A stretch of 17,976 nt of DNA from NCBI GenBank assembly GCA_900754535.1, contig CAAEDF010000012.1:1-17976 (forward strand), in the 5' to 3' direction. Of the stretch, positions 7,944 to 14,680 are shown in pieces (within the stretch, counting starts at the first letter, position 1; every line of letters begins with the position of its first letter). A program made the position numbers and the translations under genes. A model generated the notes under the pieces. The model saw nothing but the letters and a program-made list of their open reading frames with translations. It searched no databases and was not told where the DNA came from. The stretch is from Clostridia bacterium. Its GTDB lineage: Bacteria > Bacillota > Clostridia > Oscillospirales > CAG-382.

Positions 7944-8249
7944 GTGAAAGATATTCTCTCTGCCATAACCACATATCGAGAGGAGCGGGGCTGGACGGAG
8001 TATCAGCTTGCAGAACGCTCTGGTTTGCCTCAATCTACGATCTCCTCGTGGTATCGCAAGAATATGGTTCCCACTATTCCGTCGTTGGAAAAAATCTGCA
8101 CGGCTTTTGGCATCACGCTTTCTCAGCTGTTTGCAGAAGAAGATTCACCAGTTTCTCTGACTGATTCGCAAAGAAGGCTCCTTGAACGATGGTCGAGATT
8201 GAGTGAAGAGCAACAAGCGGTAGTGTTTGCTTTGATTGACAAAATGTAA
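7944..8249 (+). CDS. XRE-family helix-turn-helix transcriptional regulator
   Basis: The 101-residue protein carries a Cro/C1-type HTH at about 7-62: ITTYREERGWTEYQLAERSG, then the recognition helix PQSTISSWYRKN, and the closing helices PSLEKICTAFGITLSQLF. The tail (SLTDSQRRLLERWSRLSEEQQAVVFALIDK) is the short helical extension often seen in small XRE repressors of Firmicutes. Three in-frame starts are close together (GTG 7935, ATG 7938, GTG 7944). AAAGGGG ends at 7935, so only the GTG at 7944 has a proper eight-base gap. It is transcribed away from the SLOG-like gene and shares its control region, so it probably regulates itself and that gene. This role is inference. A bidirectional hairpin follows right after the stop. 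Confidence 0.88.
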   Translation: MKDILSAITTYREERGWTEYQLAERSGLPQSTISSWYRKNMVPTIPSLEKICTAFGITLSQLFAEEDSPVSLTDSQRRLLERWSRLSEEQQAVVFALIDKM

Positions 8250-8295
8250 AAAGCCGCCAGAAGCAGCATCTCATGGATGTGTCTCTGGCGGCTTT
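8250..8295. terminator. Bidirectional hairpin terminator
   Basis: The 12-base stem AAAGCCGCCAGA (8250-8261) pairs perfectly with TCTGGCGGCTTT (8284-8295). On the minus strand it is followed by TTTTT, so it terminates the DUF6061-like gene well; on the plus strand it ends the XRE gene with a weaker T run. Confidence 0.82.
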
Positions 8296-8297
8296 GC

Positions 8298-8552
8298 TTA
8301 TAAATCGAAATCCAACTGTGGAGTCTCTGTTACGGTTCGCAGGTATTCTTCCGGATCGCCATTCAAAATCAATTCCGCATAAGACAGCGGATCGTTGTAG
8401 ATGAGCCAGTCCAGTTCAGACCGCTGGAAACGGCTGTTTGCCACCTCATCCTCAACAGCGGTACAGTTAATGGAAATTATGCTTCCGTTAGAATATTTCA
8501 GTTCCACACAGCCGGTATCCATGTTAAATTCACAGGAAAGTAATGTTTTCAT
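8298..8552 (-). CDS. DUF6061-like small protein
   Basis: The 84-residue acidic protein begins MKTLLSCEFNMDTGCVELKY. It holds VEDEVANSRFQRSELDWLIYNDP and AELILNGDPEEYL, a pattern I associate with DUF6061, a family of small proteins of unknown function in gut Firmicutes. No catalytic motif, signal peptide or membrane segment is visible. The frame has an earlier ATG at 8585, but GGAGG stands eight bases before the ATG at 8552, which is therefore used. It converges on the XRE gene and shares its terminator. No promoter of its own is clear in the hairpin-rich stretch upstream. The family name is from memory and is moderately sure; the gene itself is well supported by its ribosome site and terminator. 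Confidence 0.72.
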   Translation of the reverse strand: MKTLLSCEFNMDTGCVELKYSNGSIISINCTAVEDEVANSRFQRSELDWLIYNDPLSYAELILNGDPEEYLRTVTETPQLDFDL

Positions 8553-8589
8553 AATGCTATCCTCCAATATTGGCTCTGTTAACAAGAAG

Positions 8590-8628
8590 AACTCCCGCCT
8601 AATTCCTGTTAGGAATCAGGCGGGAGTT
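8590..8628 (-). terminator. Strong hairpin downstream of tRNA-Ala
   Basis: AACTCCCGCCT (8590-8600) pairs with AGGCGGGAGTT (8618-8628), and the stem continues with ATTCC/GGAAT around a five-base loop. In the minus direction a T-rich stretch (TTCTTCTTGTT) follows, as expected for the end of the tRNA-Ala transcript. Confidence 0.6.
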
Positions 8629-8653
8629 TCGTATGCACCCGAAAACCGTCAGC

Positions 8654-8691
8654 TAACAGTTGATAAGTGATTTAGTTCCTTATCACTGTTA
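8654..8691. repeat. Second inverted repeat in the tRNA-Ala spacer
   Basis: Left arm TAACAGTTGATAAG (8654-8667) pairs with CTTATCACTGTTA (8679-8691) with one unpaired T. It has no run of T after it in either direction. It lies 20 bases from the 3' end of the tRNA, where attachment or excision sites are often found, but no second copy of a core is visible. Confidence 0.5.
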
Positions 8692-8711
8692 AGCCAAGTT
8701 GCGGTGTTTTT

Positions 8712-8787
<76 letters not shown>

Positions 8788-8800
8788 AGACGCATTGGTT

Positions 8801-8829
8801 ATTTTAACAGACCGAGAGCATATTGTCAA
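8801..8829 (-). promoter_or_regulatory. Promoter of tRNA-Ala
   Basis: On the minus strand, TTGACA (8824-8829) and TAAAAT (8801-8806) are spaced by 17 bases, a near-consensus vegetative promoter 13 bases before the tRNA. Confidence 0.82.
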
Positions 8830-8842
8830 CTGAAAATTCAAA

Positions 8843-9499
8843 TTAATTTTGCCCGCTGCCGTAATCATCGTCGAACATATACGTCACATCCTCTTTATAG
8901 CGGAACTTTTTCTCCTTGCCCTTTATAAGGCGCGGAATGCTTCGGCGATACTCGACGAAAACCAAAAGCCCGGTGAGCAGATATATGTTTCTGACGATCG
9001 TATCGTCAACGCTCATGATCGCAACAAGGCACATGACAAGCATCGCACCAAGCGCAGACAGCGATATGTATCGCGAGAATATATACACAACGATAAACAC
9101 GATTATGCCGGCAAAGGCGACCTCGCCGCTGACGAAGAATGTTCCGACCGCGACGGCAAGCAGGCTGTGCTCACCGTGGAAGCGATAAAGTATCGGAAAA
9201 TTCGTGCCGAGGACAACGCAGAAAAGCGCAAACGCGCTGCCGATTTTCGACTGGTCAACGATGAGCATGAGCAGGCTGCCCAGCAGCACCGGAACAATGA
9301 CCTTTATCGCCTCGATGAGCACAATGACGCCGACGCCTTTCCCTCCATGGCGCTTCAAAAAACGCGTTATTCCGGCGTTATCGCGACTGTAATTGAGAAC
9401 ATTCTCGTGAAAATAAATATGCGAGGACAGGATCGGTGTGCTGAGGCTGCCGAAGGAATAAGCGATTATTGCAGTAACTGCAAGCAGTAAGGGAGTCAT
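8843..9499 (-). CDS. Degenerate PlsY-like membrane protein (glycerol-3-phosphate acyltransferase fold)
   Basis: The 218-residue protein has about six hydrophobic segments and follows der, as plsY does in many Clostridia. It looks like the PlsY fold, the membrane acyltransferase that moves acyl groups from acyl-phosphate to glycerol-3-phosphate. However, the signatures are eroded. The first motif, usually GNxGATN, reads DNAGITR at 40-46. The second, usually GHxFP followed by GGKG, reads GTNFP at 98-102 and then FHGEH at 107-111, so the His and the Lys are gone. The extra C-terminal tail (about 185-218) is charged. The ATG overlaps the der stop by four bases (ATGA). I infer a PlsY homologue that is either inactive or has a changed role; a true plsY is expected elsewhere in the genome. 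Confidence 0.68.
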   Translation of the reverse strand: MTPLLLAVTAIIAYSFGSLSTPILSSHIYFHENVLNYSRDNAGITRFLKRHGGKGVGVIVLIEAIKVIVPVLLGSLLMLIVDQSKIGSAFALFCVVLGTNFPILYRFHGEHSLLAVAVGTFFVSGEVAFAGIIVFIVVYIFSRYISLSALGAMLVMCLVAIMSVDDTIVRNIYLLTGLLVFVEYRRSIPRLIKGKEKKFRYKEDVTYMFDDDYGSGQN

Positions 9500-10821
9500 T
9501 GCTTATCCCCCTTCTGGCGTATGACCATGCGTATAGGCGTGCCCTCAAGTCCAAACACCGCGCGTATCTGATTTTCTATATAGCGCTGGTACGAGAAATG
9601 GAACAGCTCACGGCTGTTGCAGAAAATGACGAAATTGGGCGGCTTGATTCCGGTCTGCGTCATGTAATATATCTTGAGCCTTCTGCCCTTATCCGTGGGC
9701 GGCTGGACGCGCGCCTGAGCATCGGCAAGAACGTCGTTGAGCATACCTGTAGTTATGCGCATGTTGCTCTGATCGTTTACGAAATTGACCAGCTCGAATA
9801 TCCTGTCGGTGCGCTGGCCGGTTTTTGCCGAGATAAACAGCACAGGCGCATAGCTCATGAAGCTCAAGTCGCGCATGACCTCCTTGCGCATTTTTTCCAT
9901 GGTGCCGGTCTCTTTCTCAACAAGATCCCACTTGTTGACGACAATTATGCTGGCCTTGCCCGATTCATGCGCAAGACCGGCAATTTTAGTGTCCTGCTCG
10001 GTCACGCCCTCGCGCGCGTCTATCATGATTATGCACACATCCGCACGCTCGATTGCCATCTGTGCGCGCATAACGGAGAATTTCTCGACCCGCTCGTCTA
10101 CCCTGCTCTTGCGGCGAATGCCGGCAGTGTCGATAAAAACATATTTTCCGTACTTATTATCTATCTCCGAGTCCACCGCATCGCGCGTCGTGCCGGCAAC
10201 GTTGCTGACTATGACGCGCTGCTCGCCGAGGATATGGTTAACGAGCGATGACTTGCCGACATTCGGCTTGCCGATGACGGCAACCTTTATCCGGTCATCT
10301 TCCTCCTCGTCCTCTTCCTCGGGCGGAAAGTACTTCATGCATTCGTCAAGCAGATCGCCCGTGCCGTGGCCGTGAACGGCCGAGACCGCAATGGGATCGC
10401 CGAGGCCAAGCTCGTAAAACTCGTATATGGCAGGGTCCGTTCTGCCGGTCGAGTCCATTTTGTTGACCGCAAGCACCGTCGGCTTTTTCGAGCGCAGCAA
10501 CATGTTGGCAACGTCCTTGTCCGCCGCCGTCACGCCCGTGCGCACATCGGTGACGAGCACAATGACATCCGCCGAGTTTATCGCAATGTTTGCCTGCTCG
10601 CGCATGAACATGAGGATTTCGTTATCCGTTGTCGGCTCAATGCCGCCGGTGTCAACGATGTTGAATTTTCTTCCGAGCCATTCGCACTCGGCATACAGTC
10701 TGTCGCGTGTAACGCCGGGCGTATCCTCGACGATGGACAGTCTGCGTCCGCAAAGCTTATTGAAAAGCATGCTCTTTCCCACATTGGGTCTGCCGACTAT
10801 GGCTATGAGAGGCTTTGACAT
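9496..10821 (-). CDS. der: Ribosome-associated double GTPase Der (EngA)
   Basis: Der is an essential GTPase for assembly of the 50S ribosomal subunit. The 441 residues match the usual length and hold two complete G domains. The first has GRPNVGKS (10-17), DTPGVTRD (33-40), DTGG (57-60) and NKMD (120-123). After an acidic linker (EEEDEEEDD, about 168-176) comes the second with GKPNVGKS (184-191), GTTRD (210-214), DTAG (231-234) and NKWD (296-299). The C-terminal KH-like domain follows (about 355-441). GGAGG lies nine bases before the ATG. The DUF512 gene ends 20 bases upstream and the plsY-like gene overlaps downstream, so the three probably form one transcript. Confidence 0.98.
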   Translation of the reverse strand: MSKPLIAIVGRPNVGKSMLFNKLCGRRLSIVEDTPGVTRDRLYAECEWLGRKFNIVDTGGIEPTTDNEILMFMREQANIAINSADVIVLVTDVRTGVTAADKDVANMLLRSKKPTVLAVNKMDSTGRTDPAIYEFYELGLGDPIAVSAVHGHGTGDLLDECMKYFPPEEEDEEEDDRIKVAVIGKPNVGKSSLVNHILGEQRVIVSNVAGTTRDAVDSEIDNKYGKYVFIDTAGIRRKSRVDERVEKFSVMRAQMAIERADVCIIMIDAREGVTEQDTKIAGLAHESGKASIIVVNKWDLVEKETGTMEKMRKEVMRDLSFMSYAPVLFISAKTGQRTDRIFELVNFVNDQSNMRITTGMLNDVLADAQARVQPPTDKGRRLKIYYMTQTGIKPPNFVIFCNSRELFHFSYQRYIENQIRAVFGLEGTPIRMVIRQKGDKQ

Positions 10822-10841
10822 AAAGATAACCTCCGTTCTGA

Positions 10842-12212
10842 TCAGTTCTGATTATATTTATAGTACTGCTGCCGCTCGGGCGAGCGGACGGGTATTTTGA
10901 CCTCGGGCAGGTTATCGCCGCTGATGGCATCCCAAAGGGCAAATCCGTCCGATTCTATCGGGTATATTTTAACGCCGAGGGCATCTATAGCCTGCTCGAG
11001 CGTGATATCGTCGAGAAAATCAAGCTCATCGCGGCGCAGCATATTCTGCGAAACGAAAAGGCGCTCGCCCAAGTCTTTTCCGCGCAGCTGAGCAATGAGA
11101 TCCTGCCCCGTTATGAGGCCGGAAACGTTTACTCCGTGGCCGAAAAAGTCGTTTTGAACAGCGTATACCTTACCATTTATATTATCATACTTTTCCGCTG
11201 CAATACAAATAAGTTTTTCAAAATACGGCGCTACCGACACTCCGCAGGCTATGGAAAACGGCACTCCGTCCGGCTTTTCCGAAAGGCTGAGCGCACCGCG
11301 GAACTCGCGCTCGAGCAGGCGTATCATTCCGACGCCGTTTTCAAGCTGCGTGTGCTCCTCGTAGAAATCGTCGTCCGGCAGCTCTCGCTGCGCGCAGATA
11401 TACATTTCGTCCGAGCAGAAGAATATTCTCGTGCCGTACTTTTTTACGCACTCGTCGCCGAATGCCGTGACCATATCTATCGTCTCTCCCGAGTGCTCGG
11501 GCGTAAACGACTCGAGCGGATACAGACCCTCGCGGTATTTCGTAAGTCCGACCGGAACGATCGACACGCTGTGCACCGCAGGATACATGGCCGCAAGATC
11601 CTGCATGGTCTGCATGAGCGCCTTGCCGTCGTTAAGTCCGGGACAGCAGACGATCTGGCAGTTCATGACGATGCCGCCGCCGGCAAAGCGGCGCATTATA
11701 TCAACGCATTTGCCCGCGTTTTTATTGCGCAGGAGCCTCACCCTAAGCTCGGGATCGGTCGCGTGAACGGAGATGTTCACAGGGCTTATGTGCAGGTCGA
11801 TTATGCGCTGAATCTCGCGCTCGGACAGATTGGTCAGCGTAATATAGTTTCCCAGCAAAAAGCTCAGGCGCGCGTCATCGTCCTTGAAGTACATCGTCTT
11901 GCGCATGCCTTTCGGGAGCTGGTCGATGAAGCAGAAAACGCAGTTGTTGGCGCAGCTTCGGGGATTATCCATCAGATACTCGGCAAACTCAAGGCCGAGG
12001 TCACGCCCCTCGGGCTTTTCGACACGCACGATATGCTCTGTTCCGTCCTTGCGGCGAAGCTTTATATGCAGCACCGGCTCATAGGAGAAGTATTTATAGT
12101 CGAGAACATCGTGGATCACGTTTCCGTTTATGCTGACTATCTCATCGCCTATATGCGCCTTGTGCAGCAGAGGACTGTCGTTATCGATTTTTGAAATAAC
12201 GTCGTTTTTCAT
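10842..12212 (-). CDS. DUF512 protein with PDZ-like and radical-SAM-like domains
   Basis: The 456-residue protein opens with a PDZ-like domain (about 1-65; DSPLLHKAHIGDEIVSING). A cysteine cluster CANNCVFC (Cys87, Cys91, Cys94) follows in a CxxxCxxC arrangement typical for the 4Fe-4S cluster of radical SAM enzymes. The middle part (LTNLSEREIQRIIDLHISPVNISVHAT and onward) fits a TIM-barrel half, and the C-terminal half is the DUF512 domain. The substrate of this conserved family is unknown to me. The frame runs 14 codons further upstream through a terminator hairpin; the ATG at 12212 begins MKNDVISKID directly before the PDZ part and is preferred, although its ribosome site (AAAGTG) is weak. 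It precedes der with a 20-base gap. Confidence 0.88.
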   Translation of the reverse strand: MKNDVISKIDNDSPLLHKAHIGDEIVSINGNVIHDVLDYKYFSYEPVLHIKLRRKDGTEHIVRVEKPEGRDLGLEFAEYLMDNPRSCANNCVFCFIDQLPKGMRKTMYFKDDDARLSFLLGNYITLTNLSEREIQRIIDLHISPVNISVHATDPELRVRLLRNKNAGKCVDIMRRFAGGGIVMNCQIVCCPGLNDGKALMQTMQDLAAMYPAVHSVSIVPVGLTKYREGLYPLESFTPEHSGETIDMVTAFGDECVKKYGTRIFFCSDEMYICAQRELPDDDFYEEHTQLENGVGMIRLLEREFRGALSLSEKPDGVPFSIACGVSVAPYFEKLICIAAEKYDNINGKVYAVQNDFFGHGVNVSGLITGQDLIAQLRGKDLGERLFVSQNMLRRDELDFLDDITLEQAIDALGVKIYPIESDGFALWDAISGDNLPEVKIPVRSPERQQYYKYNQN

Positions 12213-12228
12213 ACACTTTAATAAGCAA

Positions 12229-12262
12229 AAGGAGGAAGGGGTACCTGTACCCATTCCTCCTT
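12229..12262 (-). terminator. Terminator after rpmF
   Basis: AAGGAGGAA-GGGTAC pairs with GTACCC-TTCCTCCTT across 12229-12262, with small single-base bulges. On the minus strand TTTTGCTT follows. It separates yceD-rpmF from the DUF512 gene and may allow partial read-through, since no other promoter is clear before 12212. Confidence 0.75.
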
Positions 12263-12278
12263 GAGCTTAGCATTTTAA

Positions 12279-12464
12279 TTACTTCTCATCAACGGTGAGA
12301 ACCTTGCGGCCGTTGTACATACCGCATGCCTTGCACGCACGGTGGGGCATTTTGAACTCGCCGCAGTTGGGGCACTTTACGATGCCGGGAGCCTCGAGCT
12401 TCCAGTGAGACGAACGTCTCTTATCACGTCTCTGTCTTGATACTTTTCCCTTAGGGACTGCCAT
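12279..12464 (-). CDS. rpmF: 50S ribosomal protein L32
   Basis: The 61-residue basic protein starts MAVPKGKVSRQRRDKRRSSH, the L32 signature, and carries two CxxC pairs (Cys31, Cys34, Cys44, Cys47) of the zinc-binding L32 form. AGGAGGTG precedes the ATG at a normal distance. It lies 41 bases after yceD, the usual partner of rpmF across bacteria, and before a hairpin terminator, so the two form a short operon. Confidence 0.98.
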   Translation of the reverse strand: MAVPKGKVSRQRRDKRRSSHWKLEAPGIVKCPNCGEFKMPHRACKACGMYNGRKVLTVDEK

Positions 12465-12505
12465 GGTGACACCTCCTGAATAATAGCTGCATGTCAGCGT
12501 AAATA

Positions 12506-13000
12506 TTATTGATCACTATCCAACAGTTGCTGCAAAACAGCAAGTCTTGGATCGACTTCTTTCCCGCACGCGCAGGGGCCAAGGTTTAGATCGGCTCCGC
12601 ACCGGGAGCAAAGGCCTTTACAATCCTCCGAGCAAAGAAACTTCGTTTCCATGTCAAGGACGAAAAGGGTCGAGAGCGTTTCATCGAGATCAAGATTGTC
12701 CCCGTCGAGAACAAAGACCTCGGGATCTTCAGACTCTCTGTCGGATATGAAGGCGTGGAGGTCCATCACCTTGCTGCTGTCAAACAGTTTACCACATCTG
12801 TCGCAGACGCAAGTCATTTCGGCTGTCAGGGTACCCTCGAGTGTCAGGATACCTGCCTCATTAAACACTCTGCCTTCTGCCGTGGGCGGGGTCTTATACT
12901 CTTCGATCGAGTCAAATTCCAATCCCTCCGTGTTCAGCTCGCATTTGAATGGAACACTCTTTCCGGGAACTTCAATTATCTGTCTCAAATCAAGCAGCAT
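12506..13000 (-). CDS. yceD: YceD family (DUF177) protein, upstream of rpmF
   Basis: The 164-residue acidic protein matches the YceD/DUF177 pattern, including the middle GTLTAEMTCVCDRCG and the region DLDETLSTLFVLDMETKFLC. It carries nine cysteines in three groups (64/66/69, 123/127/131/134, 143/145), so it probably binds zinc. The family is linked to 23S rRNA or ribosome biogenesis and nearly always sits before rpmF, as here. An in-frame upstream start at 13015 is possible, but GAGAGG stands six bases before the ATG at 13000, which is used. Transcription comes from the consensus promoter at 13028-13056. Confidence 0.94.
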   Translation of the reverse strand: MLLDLRQIIEVPGKSVPFKCELNTEGLEFDSIEEYKTPPTAEGRVFNEAGILTLEGTLTAEMTCVCDRCGKLFDSSKVMDLHAFISDRESEDPEVFVLDGDNLDLDETLSTLFVLDMETKFLCSEDCKGLCSRCGADLNLGPCACGKEVDPRLAVLQQLLDSDQ

Positions 13001-13027
13001 AGTGCACCTCTCCACAGTCGCTTGAAT

Positions 13028-13056
13028 ATTATAGTGGAATTACCCCGGCTTGTCAA
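13028..13056 (-). promoter_or_regulatory. Consensus promoter of yceD-rpmF
   Basis: On the minus strand a perfect TTGACA (13051-13056) and a perfect TATAAT (13028-13033) are 17 bases apart, an ideal vegetative promoter as fits a ribosomal-protein operon. It is 27 bases upstream of the yceD ATG. Confidence 0.93.
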
Positions 13057-13102
13057 CCGAAAAAATTCGCTTTTCGGACAAAAACTCGAAAAAACACGCA
13101 TA

Positions 13103-13131
13103 TTGCTAAACGGCAGGAAAAATGCTATAAT
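13103..13131 (+). promoter_or_regulatory. Promoter of the PepSY gene
   Basis: TTGCTA (13103-13108) and TATAAT (13126-13131) are 17 bases apart, and TGC before the -10 box makes an extended -10. The ATG follows 28 bases later. It is back to back with the yceD promoter. Confidence 0.8.
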
Positions 13132-13159
13132 CGTTTATCATATTTTAACGGAGAACGAC

Positions 13160-13465
13160 ATGAAAAAGAGTGTAAAGATCCTTATAATCTGCGTACTTAT
13201 TGCGGCGCTTATCGCCGGCGGAGTTATATATCTCATCTTCCAGACTCGCGACGATGATCTTCTAATCGGCGAGGAGCGCGCGCAGCAGATAGCCCTTAAT
13301 GACGCAGGGCTTGCGGCAAACCAGGTCTCACGGCTCAAAGCAAGGATCAAGCTCGACGACGGCGTGTGGTGCTACAAGGTCACGTTCCGCACCATCGCCA
13401 TTGAATATGAGTATGAGATCGAGGCGTATTCCGGCGCAATACTTGAAAAAGACATGGATGACTGA
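13160..13465 (+). CDS. Small membrane-anchored PepSY domain protein
   Basis: The 101-residue protein has a short basic N-terminus and one hydrophobic helix (about 6-27, ILIICVLIAALIAGGVIYLI) that should anchor it in the membrane. An extracytoplasmic PepSY domain (about 36-99) follows: IGEERAQQIALNDAGL, then LDDGVWCYKVTFRT and YEYEIEAYSGAILEKD. PepSY domains are small folds often thought to inhibit or tune secreted proteases; the partner here is unknown. GGAGA is seven bases before the ATG. It has its own promoter and terminator, so it is a single-gene unit. A longer frame starts at 12755 but runs antisense through yceD, so it is not used. Confidence 0.87.
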   Translation: MKKSVKILIICVLIAALIAGGVIYLIFQTRDDDLLIGEERAQQIALNDAGLAANQVSRLKARIKLDDGVWCYKVTFRTIAIEYEYEIEAYSGAILEKDMDD

Positions 13466-13503
13466 AAAATATCGGGGTTTCTTTCGAAGCCTCGATATTT
13501 TTA
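13466..13503 (+). terminator. Terminator of the PepSY gene
   Basis: AAAATATCGGGGTTTC (13466-13481) pairs with GAAGCCTCGATATTTT (13486-13501) with two G-T pairs and a TTTC loop. A run of T follows. It begins right after the stop codon. Confidence 0.85.
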
Positions 13504-13639
13504 TATAAACTGCGCAAAACTGCGCAAAAACGCTTGCGCCGATAACGGTGAACACTCCCGACACAGCGATCGACAAGCCGCTCATGGCTCCTTTGATCTC
13601 TCCCATCTCCAAAGCTTTTGCAGTTCCAATAGCACTCAC
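13496..13639 (-). pseudogene. lrgB: Remnant of lrgB (C-terminal piece only)
   Basis: On the minus strand one frame reads SAIGTAKALEMGEIKGAMSG followed by LSIAVSGVFTVIGASVFAQF, which matches the conserved C-terminal membrane segments of LrgB, an antiholin-like murein hydrolase export regulator. LrgB is about 230 residues; only about 45 remain, with a stop codon in frame just upstream (TAG, about 13655) and no ribosome site. The usual SHAIGTAKA has lost its His. The rest of the gene and lrgA are absent, so this is a decayed fragment now between two plus-strand genes. The 3' end runs into the PepSY terminator. Confidence 0.72.
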
Positions 13640-13670
13640 GCCCTTGCATTTCCACTATTTTTAAAAGCAC

Positions 13671-13699
13671 TTTATATTTCGCGCGTTTCGTGATATAAT
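13671..13699 (+). promoter_or_regulatory. Promoter of the YD-repeat lipoprotein gene
   Basis: A perfect TATAAT (13694-13699) has TGA directly before it, making an extended -10 box. The -35 box TTTATA (13671-13676) is weak; spacing is 17. Confidence 0.65.
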
Positions 13700-13736
13700 C
13701 TCAAAAAACATCCTTTCGAAAGGACTTAAAAGCAGC

Positions 13737-14597
13737 ATGAAACGAACATTTGGCATAATAGCGGCGCTTATTCTTGCGCTTTGCCTTTGCGCCTGCACAA
13801 AAAGCGGCGAGAGCACGACTCAGCCGACCGAGGCGCAGCCTTCATCCACGCAGGATCTTTCCGTATACGAAAAAAGCGAGGGACTTCTCTCGCAGGAGGT
13901 ATGGTACAACGAAAACGGTCTTAAATTCAGCACTGTCAAGTACGAGTACGACGCTGCCGGCCGTCTTGTAAAGGAAACGACCCTCGGCATAAACGACGCG
14001 CCGGTAGGATACAAGGAATACGTTCTCAACGCTGACGGGCTGCCGGAGACAATGATAAACTATATCGCAGACGGCCCGGAGGAATACTCCGAGGAGTACC
14101 GTGTTTTGTTTGAGTACAACGACACAGGCCTTAAGATGAAAGAAATGAGCATGATCGGCGACACGGCCGCATCGGTCACGACCTATGCCTACGAGGGCAG
14201 CGATCTTGTCAATGAAAAATACTATGAAGGCTCGGAGCTTATAAGCGAAATTGCTTATGAATACGATGAGGCCGGCAGGCTCACAAAGCTTGTGCGCCGC
14301 GATATGCTCGAGGACAGCGAGACTTCGGAGACCTGCACCTATGACGAAACCGGACTTCTCGCCTCGCGCGAGGTAAGCGGCAGCGACGGCATTGAAAGCC
14401 GCACCGAATACAGCTATGACGAGCACGGAAACGAGCTTTCCGTCAGCATTTACGGCCCCGGCGGCGATACAATAAGCATCACGAAGAACGAATATGAATA
14501 CGACGAGCCGGGCAATATAGTCAAATGCACGCGCACTCAGGGTGACGGCGAGCAGAGCACGGTCATTGAATACAGCTGGAGCTACGTCAAAGGCTGA
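13737..14597 (+). CDS. YD-repeat lipoprotein
   Basis: The 286-residue protein has a lipoprotein signal peptide: basic start MKRTF, a hydrophobic stretch, and a lipobox ending at Cys20 (LCAC). A Ser/Thr/Gln-rich linker (21-40) follows. The rest is built of about seven YD-type repeats of the RHS kind, e.g. YEYDAAGRLVK (69-79), YEYDEAGRLTK (174-184), CTYDETGLLAS (200-210), YSYDEHGNEL (225-234) and YEYDEPGNIVK (253-263). It has no toxin domain and no RHS core, so it is a short surface-anchored beta-repeat protein, not a polymorphic toxin. Its ligand is unknown. The nearest ribosome-like site, AAAGGA, is somewhat far (about 12 bases) from the ATG. It lies just before the zinc-ribbon/DUF5685/DnaJ genes, but an 83-base gap suggests separate control. 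Confidence 0.85.
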   Translation: MKRTFGIIAALILALCLCACTKSGESTTQPTEAQPSSTQDLSVYEKSEGLLSQEVWYNENGLKFSTVKYEYDAAGRLVKETTLGINDAPVGYKEYVLNADGLPETMINYIADGPEEYSEEYRVLFEYNDTGLKMKEMSMIGDTAASVTTYAYEGSDLVNEKYYEGSELISEIAYEYDEAGRLTKLVRRDMLEDSETSETCTYDETGLLASREVSGSDGIESRTEYSYDEHGNELSVSIYGPGGDTISITKNEYEYDEPGNIVKCTRTQGDGEQSTVIEYSWSYVKG

Positions 14598-14680
14598 CGA
14601 ATTAACAATTAATTTATATATTCGGGCATTTGCTGTGATAATATGTATTATTGAAATATTATCAATCAGGTGACTTTTCC

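Noticed and set aside
7827..8033. 69-codon N-terminal extension of the SLOG-like gene
   Set aside because: It crosses the divergent promoters and the start of the XRE gene; the SLOG pattern begins after the GTG at 7826.
11136..12194. Long plus-strand ORF of 352 residues
   Set aside because: It is antisense to the DUF512 gene, has no ribosome site and no recognisable fold; a shadow of codon bias.
13737..14597. Polymorphic RHS toxin
   Set aside because: There is no RHS core motif, no C-terminal toxin domain and no immunity gene; only YD-type repeats.
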